Origin: Chondrus crispus
Taxonomy: Eukaryota; Rhodophyta; Florideophyceae; Gigartinales; Gigartinaceae
Assembly: GCF_000350225.1 (NCBI RefSeq)
Contig: NW_005179005.1
Coordinates: 168,786-232,785 of the forward strand
DNA: 64,000 nucleotides
Direction of reading: 5' to 3'
Below the pieces are notes generated by a model, which saw only the letters and a list, made by a program, of their open reading frames with translations, did not search any database and was not told the DNA's origin. How positions within the stretch are numbered: the stretch's first letter is position 1; every line of letters begins with the position of its first letter. This document shows positions 1 through 11,774 of the stretch, one piece after another. Position numbers and translations under genes: made by a program.

Positions 1-1807
1 CGCACCCACCCTGTTTCAAAACACGATATATATTCTCGAAAACATACTCCTCCCGTGCGCTCTTCCCCTCTCCGTCTCGGTCCTCACTCATCGCAAGCAA
101 CCCTTCTCCTGCCCTGCACACATCCGCCATCTTCTTATACCACTCTTCTACACCCTCCTTCTTTTTCGCTTCTTCCACCGCGAAATCGTGCGTCAGATCA
201 TGCACCCCCAACCCACCACAACCCTTCTCATACTGCACTTCTACTAGTCCAACCCTTTCCATCTCCTTTGCACACCTTTCCGTCCGCTCCTCGTTCATCT
301 CCCACAAATTTCCAACCAAACTCAAAGGTATCCGGTCTTGCTTCTTCATAACGCACAGACTCCGGTGCATCTTTCGAAACGAAAATTCATCAACCGTCTC
401 CCCACTCCTTCCCACATCCGACTCCAGGATATCTAGTGACGTATGCAATGTCCCATCTAACGACGAATATCCGTCCTTCGGACTCTCCCCGCGAATCGTG
501 TTACGACTCTTCATCTTCGAAAGGTACGCTCCCCATGCTTCTGACAATTCTCCCTGCCATCTGTCCCTCATGTACCTCACGCTCGTTCCTGCCACGTTCA
601 GAGCAAGCGGCAATCCGCCACACATTTTCAGTATTTCACCCACGGCTTCCTTGCATCTCGCATCATCCACTTCCTCTCCATTTGCCTCACTCGCGTGCAC
701 AAGCATCTCAACTGCTTCTTTCCCTACCTTCTCCCTAGGCTCGAAAGCAACCCGCTCCCCAATCTGACGCAGCTCCTTATCCCTCGTGGAGTACAGTAGT
801 CTGCTCCTCCTTCCCCCGCTGCCCCCCAAAGTGCCAGTCAGAACAGACAACTTTTGAAGGATATTCGCGTCCATATCATTCACCACCCACACATCATCAA
901 TGATGAACAAACACACATGACTACAAAACCAAGCTTGTACCTTCGCTAACACGCTTTCAAACTCGCTCTGCTCTCGCATTTCCACAGCCCTCTGGTTCCC
1001 ACCGGACGCTTCCACAATCAGACACAGTTCTTCAATCAGCCGTCCCACGTTTCCATCTTTCCCTAACGACATGAAGTATACTCCTCCCGAAAACTCCGCC
1101 TTAATCTCGACATCGTGCGCGATCGCTCGTAGGGCACATGTCTTCCCGACTCCGCCCTGTCCCACTGCTGTGGCACCCACTTGCTCGTTCCTATCTCTCC
1201 GTAGCACAGCCGCTTTCAGACGCGACTCACACGTGTTCGGCAATCCATCGCTCCCCTGAGAATTAAGCTTCACACATATCGACGCAGGATTACGTTCCGC
1301 TCTTATCGACGCCTTGAACTTATCACTCGTGCCTGGCCTGGTCAACTCGACGGCCGCGCGAGTCGCGCCAGTATCGATGCTGATCGACTCCACGGCCACG
1401 CGAGTTGCACGAGTATCGATCCCCGCGCTTGCGTGTAGAATGCGATTGTGAAGGCGGTCCGCTTCTTGCTTGCGCTTCTCTAGGACTTCTCTATCTCCCA
1501 CTGCAGAGGCGTACGCACCGAGTCTCGCTTTTGGGTCTTTCGACTCTTTCCGCAGCTCAGCGAGGGAATTCAATATGAAGCTTGAGATGTCCGCGACTTC
1601 ACGTTGGAGCAAGCGCGTGTGCTGCGACGACGTTCCATGGATCGGCATGTTTTCAAGCTCCGTGATGTCTGCCTGCAAGGTAGTGTAGGCAGTGAGCACT
1701 TCCGTAGAGAGCGTTTTGTTTTCCTTGTAGGCCTTGTGTCGTTCGATGAGACTTGCGATGAGGCGGACGACTTGCTCAGCCGGGCCGGTGAGGCCCAAGA
1801 TATCCAT
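1..1807 (-). CDS. NB-ARC (STAND) NTPase, 5' part of gene, runs off left edge
   Basis: An uninterrupted reading frame of 602 codons runs from an ATG at 1807-1805 to the left edge with no stop, so the C-terminus lies outside. The first ~200 residues look helical and charged, with no recognisable TIR or kinase domain. A P-loop GQGGVGKT lies near residues 216-223 (Lys 222), a Walker B block LFIIDDVW at about 300-307, the GGLPLAL motif near 400 and a VHDLTHDF block near 536 in the position of the MHD motif. That order is diagnostic of NB-ARC signalling ATPases of the STAND class, usually followed by TPR, WD40 or LRR sensor repeats. Such proteins act as nucleotide-switched receptors in plants and animals; a defence role here is inference. 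The frame is open back to a TAA at 1868-1870, and the ATG chosen is its first. This is the only apparently intact non-transposon gene in the window. Confidence 0.88.
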   Translation of the reverse strand, partial: MDILGLTGPAEQVVRLIASLIERHKAYKENKTLSTEVLTAYTTLQADITELENMPIHGTSSQHTRLLQREVADISSFILNSLAELRKESKDPKARLGAYASAVGDREVLEKRKQEADRLHNRILHASAGIDTRATRVAVESISIDTGATRAAVELTRPGTSDKFKASIRAERNPASICVKLNSQGSDGLPNTCESRLKAAVLRRDRNEQVGATAVGQGGVGKTCALRAIAHDVEIKAEFSGGVYFMSLGKDGNVGRLIEELCLIVEASGGNQRAVEMREQSEFESVLAKVQAWFCSHVCLFIIDDVWVVNDMDANILQKLSVLTGTLGGSGGRRSRLLYSTRDKELRQIGERVAFEPREKVGKEAVEMLVHASEANGEEVDDARCKEAVGEILKMCGGLPLALNVAGTSVRYMRDRWQGELSEAWGAYLSKMKSRNTIRGESPKDGYSSLDGTLHTSLDILESDVGRSGETVDEFSFRKMHRSLCVMKKQDRIPLSLVGNLWEMNEERTERCAKEMERVGLVEVQYEKGCGGLGVHDLTHDFAVEEAKKKEGVEEWYKKMADVCRAGEGLLAMSEDRDGEGKSAREEYVFENIYRVLKQGGC

Positions 1808-4233
1808 GGTGTTTGCGAATAGGGGGTGTTGTTCGGATTCGAGTAGGTGGCAGTGGCAAAGCGGCGCTTATTCTTTTCTATATCTCTCTTCTCGTTGTCG
1901 GTCGTTACCCAAGGGTTAGTCGTTTTTCGTTCTTGGTCTTCTCGCAGAGAGGGCGGGAAAGGTTTACTTCCACCCTTCGCATTCGAATAAATGCAGGACA
2001 TCCAATGGCCCACAGCTATTTTACGGTAGGTGCCCGCTTGACAGTGAATTTTGGAGTGATTTCCTACGCTGAAAAAACAGGGCGGCGGTTGTGCGGATTG
2101 TTGCTGCTGTGTTGGCACATCGTGAGTTGAGTAAGGCTGCTCTCGCGACGCACTGACAAGAATTTTACGCCAGCAACGAGGGCTGCAAGGGACTCCAGGG
2201 AGGCGTATGATACGGTGCTGTACTCCAGGGGGCTTGTCCAGTCCATCGGTATTACAGTACCAACGGTACAGTACTGCAACGAAAGCCGTAGGACGATACG
2301 AGTAAAGTTTACAGTACCCTCGCGGTGGGAAGGTCCCCCCCAAGTCGAGTCATGCGCCGAGTGGGCAGGTGGACTTGTTGGACACCGTCGCGGCGAGAAC
2401 CGGTCTGCGAGCTTTGATGGACAAGATAGAAAGCTCGCCCACATGCAAAGTGACGCGCGACTGTCTCAAGCCCTTCAGTGCCGCCAACCCGGCAGAGACG
2501 GCGCAGGTCGCCGAGAGACCCCAACACAGGGACGGCCGAGCAATGATTGCCCGCACGCGCTTGGTGGCGGAATGTCCCCGGATTCAAAAGCGTTGGTGCC
2601 AACGCCAGCAAGACGGGCCGGACGAGGACAGGGGGGGGGGGTTTCAGGCAGGCGGCCTGCAGGGGACCGGCAGTGGAAGCTGTCCGTGCGAGAATTTGTA
2701 AAAGAATTACAGATACAGTACCAAGGGTACAGTATCTACCCTAAATCATTTGTCTCATGTTCCTAGTTCCTACCAAAACGTTCTGTACAGTGAATCCTCG
2801 CTAACTGCATCTGAAAAGTGGAGGGTTTTCGTATGCAGGTGGCGAACATATGCACTTGTCAAAGTGTCCAAATGCCTCGTTTTTATTCAAAAAATCAGAT
2901 ATCCGGGTCCGACGGCGGTGAGGAAGCACCGACGGCGGTGAGGAAGCACCGATGGCGGTGAGGAAGCACCGATGGCGGTGGCGAAGCACTGCATATCTGT
3001 TGTCGTAAGTTTTTACCTGTTTCATAGTAAGCCTTTGTATGAGGGTTCGATATGATTAAGGATCACTTTCTTCATGCAGTTATGCGGTGTGCAGTTCAAT
3101 ATCATATACAGGCTGGAATCGCTGCTCCGCAGCCGGTAGCTGACGAACGCATGCAGTAATCGAGAATATGCAGAAACCGAGCATGCAGTTACAGCAGCGA
3201 GGATTGACTGTAATGCCGAAATCTGAATCACAGATTCGGACGTTTCCCCCCTGCTCCAGGCTCCAGGCATACACCTAAACAGGAGTGTTCCTTCCAAGCG
3301 TCTTCCCTCTCCCTCGCCGCGATGGCACCCCTGGCGCCCGTCCTGCACACCAAGTGCCTTCCCACCGTCGCCCTCCCACCGTGTGCTTTTAGCGCCATGC
3401 CATGGCTGTGTCACTAAACTTTATGCATTTTCTGCGATGCTTTTGGAGTCTCTTTCGGGCAAGCAGCTCTCTGCTACCGACATGAGCGACAAGTTGAGAG
3501 CGTGAGGGCGCGCGCAGGGCCAGGGGCAGTGCCTAGAGTGATACTGTGAAAGCCCGGTTTGTATTCGCCGAACAAACATATGTACCTGTTCCAACGCCGC
3601 AACTCGGAACAGTTATCAAAATAGAAACACAGGCTGTGTCATTTACCCACACAGCATACACTCCGAACTGTGTCGTAAAATTGTTTCTTTCTTTCTCGTC
3701 ACCGTCATGGCTCTCACATTTCTCTAAATAGCGTCGGCTGAAAGTTGCCCTTGCGTCTGCTCCAATATCATCCGCTTAGGCTGCAAACTGTGACCTTATC
3801 ATCCCCACTTTTCTTCGTGCTCCCAACCTAGAGCAGTTTCCGCCCTTCTCCCCCCTCAGCTGCAAACCGACACCATAGCATACCCACATTTCCACGTGCT
3901 CCCATCCTAAACCAGATATCCCTCAACGTTCGTACGATATTGGATACCACAACTGCCGCAAGGCGATCTTCACTCCTGCCCCAAATTGAATTCTCAAACA
4001 CAAAGGAGAAAAAAACTCCTTGTGCCTCTCCGATTCTTTTTTTAAACAAATTGCACTAACCGTTGTCGTCTCTTCCGCAACTTGTGTAGCTATGTAGGGT
4101 TGAATATCTCTACAAAACCCCATCACTCAGCGATGCTACATGTAGGTCATTTATTCAGTTATTCCTAGTGCTGACCTGACAGCTTTGGTGACCTTATTTT
4201 TTTGGTATGCCTGAAAAAGTCCGTGACCTTCTC
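1808..4233. other. Intergenic, no recognisable gene
   Basis: Short open frames here show no family motif. GC-rich coding-like sequence at 2369-2620 (plus) could be a gene scrap, but I do not recognise it. The stretch 2263-2320 and 2706-2745 holds several TACAGTAC-type motifs, including an imperfect palindrome around 2709-2735, like those in the LTRs further right. A ~56-bp segment at 3780-3835 recurs imperfectly at 3858-3916 (ctgcaaac...cgtgctccca). Confidence 0.5.
2911..2990. repeat. Four 20-bp tandem repeats
   Basis: Unit gacggcggtgaggaagcacc is present four times head to tail. The first two copies are identical, the third differs at one base, and the fourth differs at its third, eleventh, twelfth and last positions. 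Confidence 0.95.
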
Positions 4234-4629
4234 TTACTTCATTCCCTCTTTCTTTCCGTCTGAGAATTTGCTTGTGTGTAATGTAATTCGTGTCGGTTTG
4301 AGTCCAGTCATTTCCTCAAGAGGTGTGCGATATGTCCCACTTTCTCGCGAACCTATCCGCTTGAGCAGTGCTTCGTTCAAGATGGTTTCCATCATTTCTA
4401 CAACTGATGGCCAATCCTGTCATCTTAGCTTGAGTTCGAACTGCAGGCTTCTGTATGGCGCCTGCACATGTTTCGTGCAGTTCTCGACGATGAGGTCTAC
4501 CCATAGAAAATATGCTACAGCATACCGAGGTATGGTTTCGTGTTCTTGAGCAAGTTCTTTCATCAACTTGTTCTTGAAATGTAAGCCTTCATCGCCAGCC
4601 CATGCCTGCGTAACCATGAAAGTTGGCAT
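4234..4629 (-). pseudogene. Integrase core remnant of element A
   Basis: The minus-strand translation contains HFKNKLMKELA, VENCTKHVQA and, after a TGA, QDWPSVVEMMETILNEA and GTYRTPLEEMTGLKP. These match the second half of a Ty3/gypsy integrase core: the DxGxHF block around the second catalytic Asp (here DEGLHF), the region of the catalytic Glu (VEN), and the conserved RTPLE...TG tail. The orientation and position downstream of the RT of element A suggest it belongs to that element, though ~1 kb of unrelated-looking sequence separates them. Confidence 0.65.
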
Positions 4630-5560
4630 TCAGTTGGCCTGGCTCTGGGCCGCTCTCTCTCTCTGCGTCGGCTGACCTGGCGCGTATGAGCCAAAAAACC
4701 TGGCAACAAATCATCTCTTATCACCAGAATGTACGTTTCCTCGTATTGTCCCGGTCCGATGTACAAGAAGGTGAAATGCACGATTTCATTATATTTCTAT
4801 CCACACGAGGTATATGATATTGGCCTAGGCATGTGTTGAAAACGCTCATCCGACACTCTATCTTCGCTTTCCGTAGCTCCTACCGACGTTGCTGTACCTC
4901 AAATATGTCCAGCGTCGAACACCTGTGCAGCATAGACTCGATTGACACTCCTACAAACTGGTCTGTCCGGGACTCCATCTCACTGTCGGCGATGAGAGGA
5001 GCGCCACGATGGCGGTTGAAGTTAAACATATCCTGCTACTCTCGCCCCAGAGAGGAGTCCACAATACTACTAAATCATCATCAACAGTAAGCCAAAGCAC
5101 AGCGCACGGCGAATTCATCGCCATTCTTGCTGTTCAGACTATTGTCGAACTCGACCGAAACAACTTCAATCGTACTCCCAAAAAGGGGACGAGTGCTGCT
5201 ACTGTGGTTCAAATCACTGTTAGATAGTTGGTAGATAGTTCGTTTGCTAATAGGAGATATAGTTTACCGTGTTCGCCTCCCTTTCCCACCGCACCCAGGA
5301 GTATCAGTCACTGAGTATGCAGAGAAATCCACAGAGGTCCGTCTGGCTGCCCTTCGGCACGAGATTCGCGTGCTTTATGATCTCGTCTCTAACCGCTCTT
5401 AGCCCTGCCAATTGTGACTCTTGCTTTTCCTTCCTCGTACACAGACACCGAATCCAAATGCGTGAGTGTCTCTTTGGCTTCGCAGCCGTAGAAAATATCA
5501 AGTATGAACTTATTGATTGGATCACAGGTCCGGAAGTCGTTTGGGTTGGCATAAACCTTC
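4630..5560. other. Unassigned insert between RNase H and integrase remnants
   Basis: Where the rest of RNase H and the integrase zinc finger should be, the minus strand instead reads a coding-like stretch (about 5300-5650, containing KTYYNRKVYANPNDFRTCD and NKFILDIFYGCEAKETL) with a stop and a frameshift. I do not recognise it. It may be foreign sequence inserted in or recombined into element A. Confidence 0.35.
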
Positions 5561-8176
5561 CTATTGTAGTAGGTTTTGGCCTCTCCGAGCAGAATGGTTT
5601 CGATGTTCCTTAGTCCTGCGGCCTCTAGAACGATCGTATGGTCTTAAAGTCTGTGCGGCCCAAATTACCGCTAGAAATTCTTTTTCTGATACAGAATAGT
5701 TTCTCTCGGCTGCGGCTAACGTTCTTGAAAAGAACCCGATGGGTTTACGTTGCGCATCCGGATGCGTTTGAAATAATGAAGCGCCGATTTGATAGTCGCT
5801 TGCATCGGTATCTACCGAGTAGGGTAGGTCCTTCTTCGGCAGCGCCAACACCGGTGCCAAGATGGCGTCCTTGAGCTTATGAAAAGCGTTTTCGCACGGT
5901 TCGTCGAATCCTTCAAACTGGACCGGTTGTCCCATCTTCAATAGTTGATTGAGAGGATGCGCGATTTTTGTGTAATGTGGGACAAACCGACGGTACGCAT
6001 TATAAAGTCCCAAGAAGCTTCTGAGCTGGGTCTGCGTTTGAGGGTACCTCACTTGTTCTAATGCGGCGGTTCGCGCAGTGTCAACTTCCAATGTACTTGG
6101 CCGAACGACATGGCCCAGGTACCTGATCTTTTCGACGAAAATTTCGCACTTGCGAAGCTTGAGCTTCACACCTGCCTTCTCCAATACAGGCAGTATTGCG
6201 TCAACATGGAAGACGTGCTCCTCCCAGGATTTGCTGAAGATGATGATATCATCCAAATACACCAGACATGACTTTCATCAGAACGGAGAGAGCGGTATAT
6301 CTATGGCTCTCTGAAACGTCGCCGGCGCGTTGGTAAGCCCGAAGGGCATTCTTGAAAAACGGTAGAGACCTGAGTGACACGAAAAAGCTGTCTTGTCGCG
6401 GTCCGCTTCGGGAATAGGCATCTTCCAATACCCCGAACTCGCGTCCAACGCGGAGAAAACCTTGGTGTCACCAAGCGAGTCCAGACACTCATCCATGCGC
6501 GGTAAATGGTACGTGTCCTTCACCGCTACCGCGTTTAACCTGCGGTAGTCTACGCAAAAGCGCATCGATCCGTCCGGCTTGAGCACTAATAAAACGGGCG
6601 ACGCCCATTCTGACTGCGCCGGTTCGATGACTCCTGCCTCTAACATCTTCTGTACTTCTGCGTCCTCGACCTCCCGAGCCTTTGGACCGGCTCGGTACGG
6701 AGCTTGTGCGATGGGCCTGGTCTCCGGGACCAGCTCTATCCGGTGGACCGTGGTATTAATTTCAGCAAGGGTCCCATCCCACATCTTAGAGGACTTCTTC
6801 AATATCCGTCGGAACCGCTCGCGCAGCCGTTCCGGCACGTGGCTCAGGTCCAGGTCCTCCACGTCCGGCGGTTGGGGCTCAATCTGCTGCTCCGGCTTCG
6901 ACGATGCCGTGGCAGAGAGCCCACTCGACCGTTCTTCTGGCGGGTCCTCGTGCGCTTGATCCGACGGTTCGCATCTTGTCTCGCCCTTAGGCGTCTTGGT
7001 AGAATTAGGAAAATTTTCCTTCTTCCTTTCTTGAATTCCGAGAACTTCACCAATGGTGGTTTTGCTCTCGCGCACGGCCCTCGGGTGCGGTAATAATTCT
7101 GCCACCACTTGGCCTTTTTGCACCCTGACAGGGTACGTCCTAAAATTCGCAACGAGTAAACGAAATGGCCTGTCAGGCTCAACCTGAACGACACCATTCG
7201 TGCACGTCAACCCGTGCCTTTCGTACAACGACGGTCACGGCTGAACCACAACCAAGCCCGCCCTCTTCGAGGTGCACTCCACGACGCGTTGCGTCCCTGG
7301 CTCGATAGTCGTGGCTCTTGCCACGTTTACCTTAGGGAAAATTCGCTCCCCCTTTCCATCATTCTCGTCCTCTCCCGGGACGAGATTCTCCTTCCCTTTT
7401 CTCGTCGAGAACCGCCTAATTATCGGAACCTCCGAGAAATTCGCCAACTCAACCGTTTTCTTCCTTGGATAAATTGCTTCCACAAACCGGTCACAGTAGT
7501 CCGCGTCTAGAATTAGCGGGACTGCTAGTTTTTCGCATACAATAAACTCGGCTGCGGCCACAAATCTTCCAAGCCTCGCAGGCATTTTAATTGTGCCGAG
7601 AGTCCGGAGTGGCCTATTATTCGCGTCGCCAATGTCTTGGGTCGGTCCGTAGGACACCAACATTTCCATTCCTGCCGGAAGTTCCGACCTTCGAACCAAA
7701 TTCGGTCCGGCACCTGTGTCCAACACGGACAACACTCGACTCATCAATCCGACCGTTGGTCCAATATCCGCGTAAGCTTTGTAGTTTTTTCGCGCGAGGA
7801 CCAAGATCTTTTCAGGACATTCTTGTCGCTTAACCCTGTACCAGGGCCTACGAATTTGATCCATCGGACGATCCTTGTCTCGACTTAGAATTTTCTTGAC
7901 AACAGTCGGCTCCTTCGGCTTACCCCCTATTTCAACTACCTCCTCGTCGAGGCCTTTCCTTCTTGCTACAGACGGGGAACGGGACTGAGTCTCGGACGCA
8001 GTACGTTGAACCTGCGCCTCCCGTGACTCCCTCGAGATTCCCCTCTCTAGTTTCCCTGCGGCTGCGGGTTCCTTCTCATGTCCGACGACGCGGGCCCCGC
8101 GGCGGGCCCTCTGAAGGGTTGGTTCGACCTCGGCGTTGAAGCACTTGGCGTGCTCGCCGTCTGCCAATCGAACCAA
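5561..8176 (-). pseudogene. Element A pol: protease, reverse transcriptase, start of RNase H
   Basis: One minus-strand phase carries the pol product. The aspartic protease signature LSVLDTGAGPNLV lies at about 7715-7750 with the canonical DTG. An in-frame TGA at 7235-7237 separates it from the RT part. RT motifs follow in order: EWASPVLLVLKPDGSMRFCV, DYRRLN, FSALDASSGYW, MPFGLTNAPATFQ, then two consecutive TGA codons at 6275-6280, then CLVYLDDIIIF with the catalytic YLDD. RNase H begins at SVDTDASDYQIGASLF and is lost after AVIWAAQTLRPY, near 5650. The two stops just before YLDD would prevent synthesis of an active enzyme. The 8047-8176 part overlaps the end of gag in another phase. Confidence 0.85.
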
Positions 8177-10354
8177 TTCTTGACCTTCAGATAACTTGTC
8201 GATGGTATCCCTAACCTCTCCATCGGAGACAACGCCTCATAACTTGCCAAAACTCGGTGCATTTTCCGGAGGGAAAGAATGCACGTTGGCGCAGCGTGCC
8301 CCTTTTCGTAACAGTGATAGCACACCAGTCCGTGCTTCTTGACGGGATATTGCGGCCTAGGTCCTCCACGGGCCGGCGGCTTTCCTTGATGTTGCGGCCT
8401 TCCCATCCAGCCTGGCCTTCGAAACGTTGTACCCTTGTCTTCCATCGGAATGCGCGGCGCCGGCGTGTGGCCGCGCCCCCGGAACATCATCACGGGATCC
8501 GTGGGCTCTGAAAACGACTCCGTCGTGTATGTGGGCGTCGGTAAAGTTGACGACCCGCTTGCCCCGTAGTCCTCGTTTCCGTATCCCTCCGATGGCTCAA
8601 TAAAATTGCCTTCGGCTACCAATGCTCCTTCATAATGATTTTCGCTGCTTCCGTGCGCACCGCGTTCATCTGACGCGGAGATTGACTCGGCTAAGTGAAC
8701 GGCGGCTTGACCTTTACGACCGGGATAAGAAGCCCTCGGCTTCTTCCCCGCCCTGAAGGTCGACGGCGTCTGAATCGTGACCTTCTTGGTCTTCTTGTCC
8801 TTGGCGCGGCTCGCCAAGCCATGCGCCTTCGCGTAATTTACCAATCTCAAAAATGAGACATCTCGGTTATCCTGTCGATACTGCGAGACCATGGGCTTGA
8901 TACTTTCATCTAGCTCCTCGATGAACATGTTCATCTGCTCCTCCATAGAATAAACATTCCCACAGCTATTACTGGCGTCCGTTAGGCGAATGTAAAATTC
9001 CATCTCGTCTTCAGACGGTCTTTGCTGAACTTCTCGCAATGCGAGCACGGCTTGACGGATCGCCTCGTCGGTTGCCAAACTCCTCAACAACCACTGTACG
9101 GCCTCTGGCCAAACGGACACCTTTCCGTGATGGGACCCGGCCGTCTGAGACACAGAAGTGTACTGTCTCAAGGCGATTCCGCTTAGAAATTCGGGCAACA
9201 AGCGGATCGCTTGCCCCTCGTTCATTTCTTGAGTATCAAACTCTTGAACTAACTTTGCCAAAAAATCCAACACAAAGACCCCGTCCTCACCTGTGAACGT
9301 GTTGTCCTTCTTCACCTTAGGCGGAATATCTCTCCTGATTTTTCGCACGGCGGTCCGCCGGGAACTTGACAAATATGTCTGCGGGTTCCGCAAGCGGGGT
9401 ACGTTCGGTACGAGAGTAATTTATTGAAGAGGTAGTTGGTCGGATTCAGCTCCTCCAACTCCTCCCATCGCAGCCCGCGCCGTGTTGCGACATCTTCGGG
9501 CTCCGCGTCCTTGTCTCTCCGCGAGGCGGACGAAGTGACCCCGCCTTGTCTGGAGGAAATTTTCTTGCTTGACGAAATCCGTTTTCGTCTTCTGAACGAT
9601 GTTCGGAATCGCCGGACTGGTTCGACGAACCGCCGTTACCATCCTCGGAGGGACCCGGCGACTCTGACTGTGAGTCGCGGTCCTCCGGATCGTCACTACA
9701 GTGACCCTTGCTTGTACGTCGCTTGTCCTTCTTCGAGGGCTTCGACTTGGAACTCCGCTGCCGAGCGGGCTTGTCCTTCTTCGACCGACGGTCGCCCTCT
9801 CTACCCGAAGGGAGCGGCTCGTCGTCCGATCCTTGCGGAGCTTGATCCGCGGCCTGCTCAAGGTCCTTCAGACGTTGCGCGGCGCGATCGAATCGGTCAT
9901 CGATGCTTGTTCTAAATTTTCCTAAGGACTCCAAGGCTTGATTCGCGTCGCGCCTCGCGTCCTTAACTGAAAGTTTCAATGACGCAAGGACCTCCGGGTC
10001 GATGCCGTCGGTCCCGTCGCCATTATTTTTCTCGACGAGTCCCACGCGAGCTGTTAGCTCTCCCAACACGATGTGGAACTCGGCTGCTTGCAACTCCAGT
10101 TGCTTTCGCACTAGGGCCAGTTCATCCTCGAGAATTTTCTTATTCTCTCGGCGAATTTCGCTGCCCATCTTCTCGAACTTCTCGTCGAGGTCAATTTTGT
10201 CGGCGGCAATCCCCGTAGGGGATTCTTGATCTCCGGGATCCGTGGCCGTATTGGCCTGGCGCCGGGTGCGAGGACCCCTCGGGATCCTCGACGCCCGTGC
10301 AGATCCGCTCCCGCTCGCCCCGGGACCGACGTCCCCGGGTGCGCTTGTCGACAT
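8047..10354 (-). pseudogene. Element A gag, frameshifted
   Basis: The start MSTSAPGDVGPGASG at 10354 opens a 302-codon frame with a heptad-rich segment (about residues 50-170, a likely coiled coil) and a long Ser/Arg/Lys/Asp tail. It ends at 9446. The capsid-like part (FTGEDGVFVLDFLAKLV...) resumes in a different phase from about 9390 to 8047, with a TAA at 9421-9423 upstream in that phase and a third phase coding-like in between. Near the C-terminus a retroviral-type zinc knuckle CYHCYEKGHAAPTC (CX2CX4HX4C) binds RNA in this family. Two frameshifts make it non-functional unless recoded. Confidence 0.8.
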
Positions 10355-10455
10355 CGTTCGGCGTAGCGAACGAACCTAAAAAAAAGATGCGAACAAAAAA
10401 ATTAAAAAAGAGACTCCGTACCCAGACTACTTCCTTGTCGTAGACAGAACTAATT

Positions 10456-10471
10456 CTAGGTTAAGAGACCA
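10456..10471 (-). promoter_or_regulatory. Primer-binding site of element A
   Basis: On the minus strand, four bases inside the LTR end, the sequence reads tggtctcttaacctag. It begins with TGG, as expected for pairing to a tRNA 3' CCA end, and resembles the site in G2 (tggtctcccgacctag, 48663-48678). I cannot name the tRNA. Confidence 0.65.
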
Positions 10472-10475
10472 CTTT

Positions 10476-11519
10476 TGTAGTGCAATGTGCCTAGCAGGCC
10501 GCGAAAACAGTCCGACGGTCAAACAAAAAGAAGAAAAACAGCAACAGCAACAACCACTGCCGATGGCACGCGCTACGGAGCGTTCGAGACTCCCTTTCCC
10601 CTTGTGTGGGCTTGCGGCCCACGGTAGCTCGACTCCGACGGAGGGGTTAAGGAAAGATACCCGGCCCAGGAGGATAATTTTGGTAGAGACTTGTGAAGAC
10701 TTGTGGGCTCGGCGAGTGCGGGTTGGGCTTGTCTACGAGAATGTAACCGCGATTCGCTGGGTTGTAAGGCCAATGCTCCATGAGCGTCTTCAGCACCTTG
10801 GGTATAATTCAAGGTCTTCGACGGGGGCTTTTTCAGCACTACCCGACGGGATCGTAACCGTGTAGCAACGCTACTACCGACGTGTTGCCCGATGGCTAAA
10901 AACACCCTCACCAGCGCGATCGCGATCGCAGTAGGCGGTACCAGCTCTGTCTTATACAGTAAGACCTTCGACGGAGGCGTCGTCACAACAGCCTTCCTAC
11001 GGAACTTGAAACAGAAGCAGCGCTACACAACGTGTTGCCCGATGGCTAAAACACCTACACCGGATCGGTCGCAACCAACTCCAATGGAACCAACACAATT
11101 AAGGGAAAATAGATGTAGAGATAGAAAAGGTAAAAGGATAAGAAAAATGAATGGGACCTCGAGCAATAGAGAATGTCGTTAGCAGCGTAGAAGGAAAGCG
11201 CGTCGCGTGAACGGAAGCGGTCTTCGACGAAGGCGAGATCTAACTCTGGCAACTCGGGTTACCTTTACTCACTTGGGTTGGTAACTGGACTATGCTATAT
11301 AGCCCCGCCGGAGCCACTGCAGTAGCTCGCGGCGCTAGATCCTAGATCTAATCTAGTGTCAGCAAAATTAATGCCAACTAATTAACTAAATAAAATAAAA
11401 TAATTAAAAATTGAAACTGTGCAATTATTCACACGTGTGTCCCCCGACCCGGACTACTTTTCATATCCAAATATTTTCCTTTCTTTTCACCCCCCCGTAG
11501 AGACTCATATTGCACTACA
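10476..11519 (-). repeat. 5' LTR of element A (1044 bp)
   Basis: The ends form a terminal inverted repeat, tgtagtgcaat...attgcactaca, with TG/CA ends, and the primer site is directly inside. Inside the LTR the 21-bp string starting cgtgttgcccgatggct occurs twice, at 10881 and 11031, within a longer imperfect direct repeat. No second copy of this LTR was seen in the window. Confidence 0.75.
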
Positions 11520-11774
11520 TGCGGGTTAACTCTCGCAAAGAAAGAGTTTAAATGAGGTATGATAAAAGCCGATTTCTTCGGACTGGGAGTTCAATAGAAC
11601 TTTGTGCTGCGTATGCGACCATTGTGTTGCCAGTTCTGCCACTAGCTTGAATGTTTTGTTTCTGCGAACGTGAGAGCAGCAAGCGAGCAGCTGTAATCTG
11701 GTAATTGGCCTTAAAGCACTATTGCAGGAGAGGGCTGAATGTTGAAGTGATCAAAAGCTGCAACCCTGAAACTA
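11520..11774. other. Short gene-free stretch beside element A
   Basis: Nothing recognisable. It separates the LTR of element A from the first gene remnant. Confidence 0.5.

Larger units (their letters stand above)
4234..11519 (-). mobile_element. Decayed Ty3/gypsy retrotransposon A (5' LTR, gag, pol remnants)
   Basis: Read on the minus strand the order is 5' LTR (11519-10476), primer site, gag, protease, reverse transcriptase, RNase H start, then a displaced integrase piece. The order protease-RT-RNase H-integrase is that of Ty3/gypsy (Metaviridae). Gag is frameshifted, pol has at least three in-frame stops, and ~1 kb between RNase H and integrase is unrecognisable. No 3' LTR was found. A dead copy. 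Confidence 0.8.

Noticed and set aside
1570-2343. 257-codon minus-strand frame
   Set aside because: It overlaps the NB-ARC coding sequence in another phase and shows no motif. The NB-ARC frame has clear ordered motifs.
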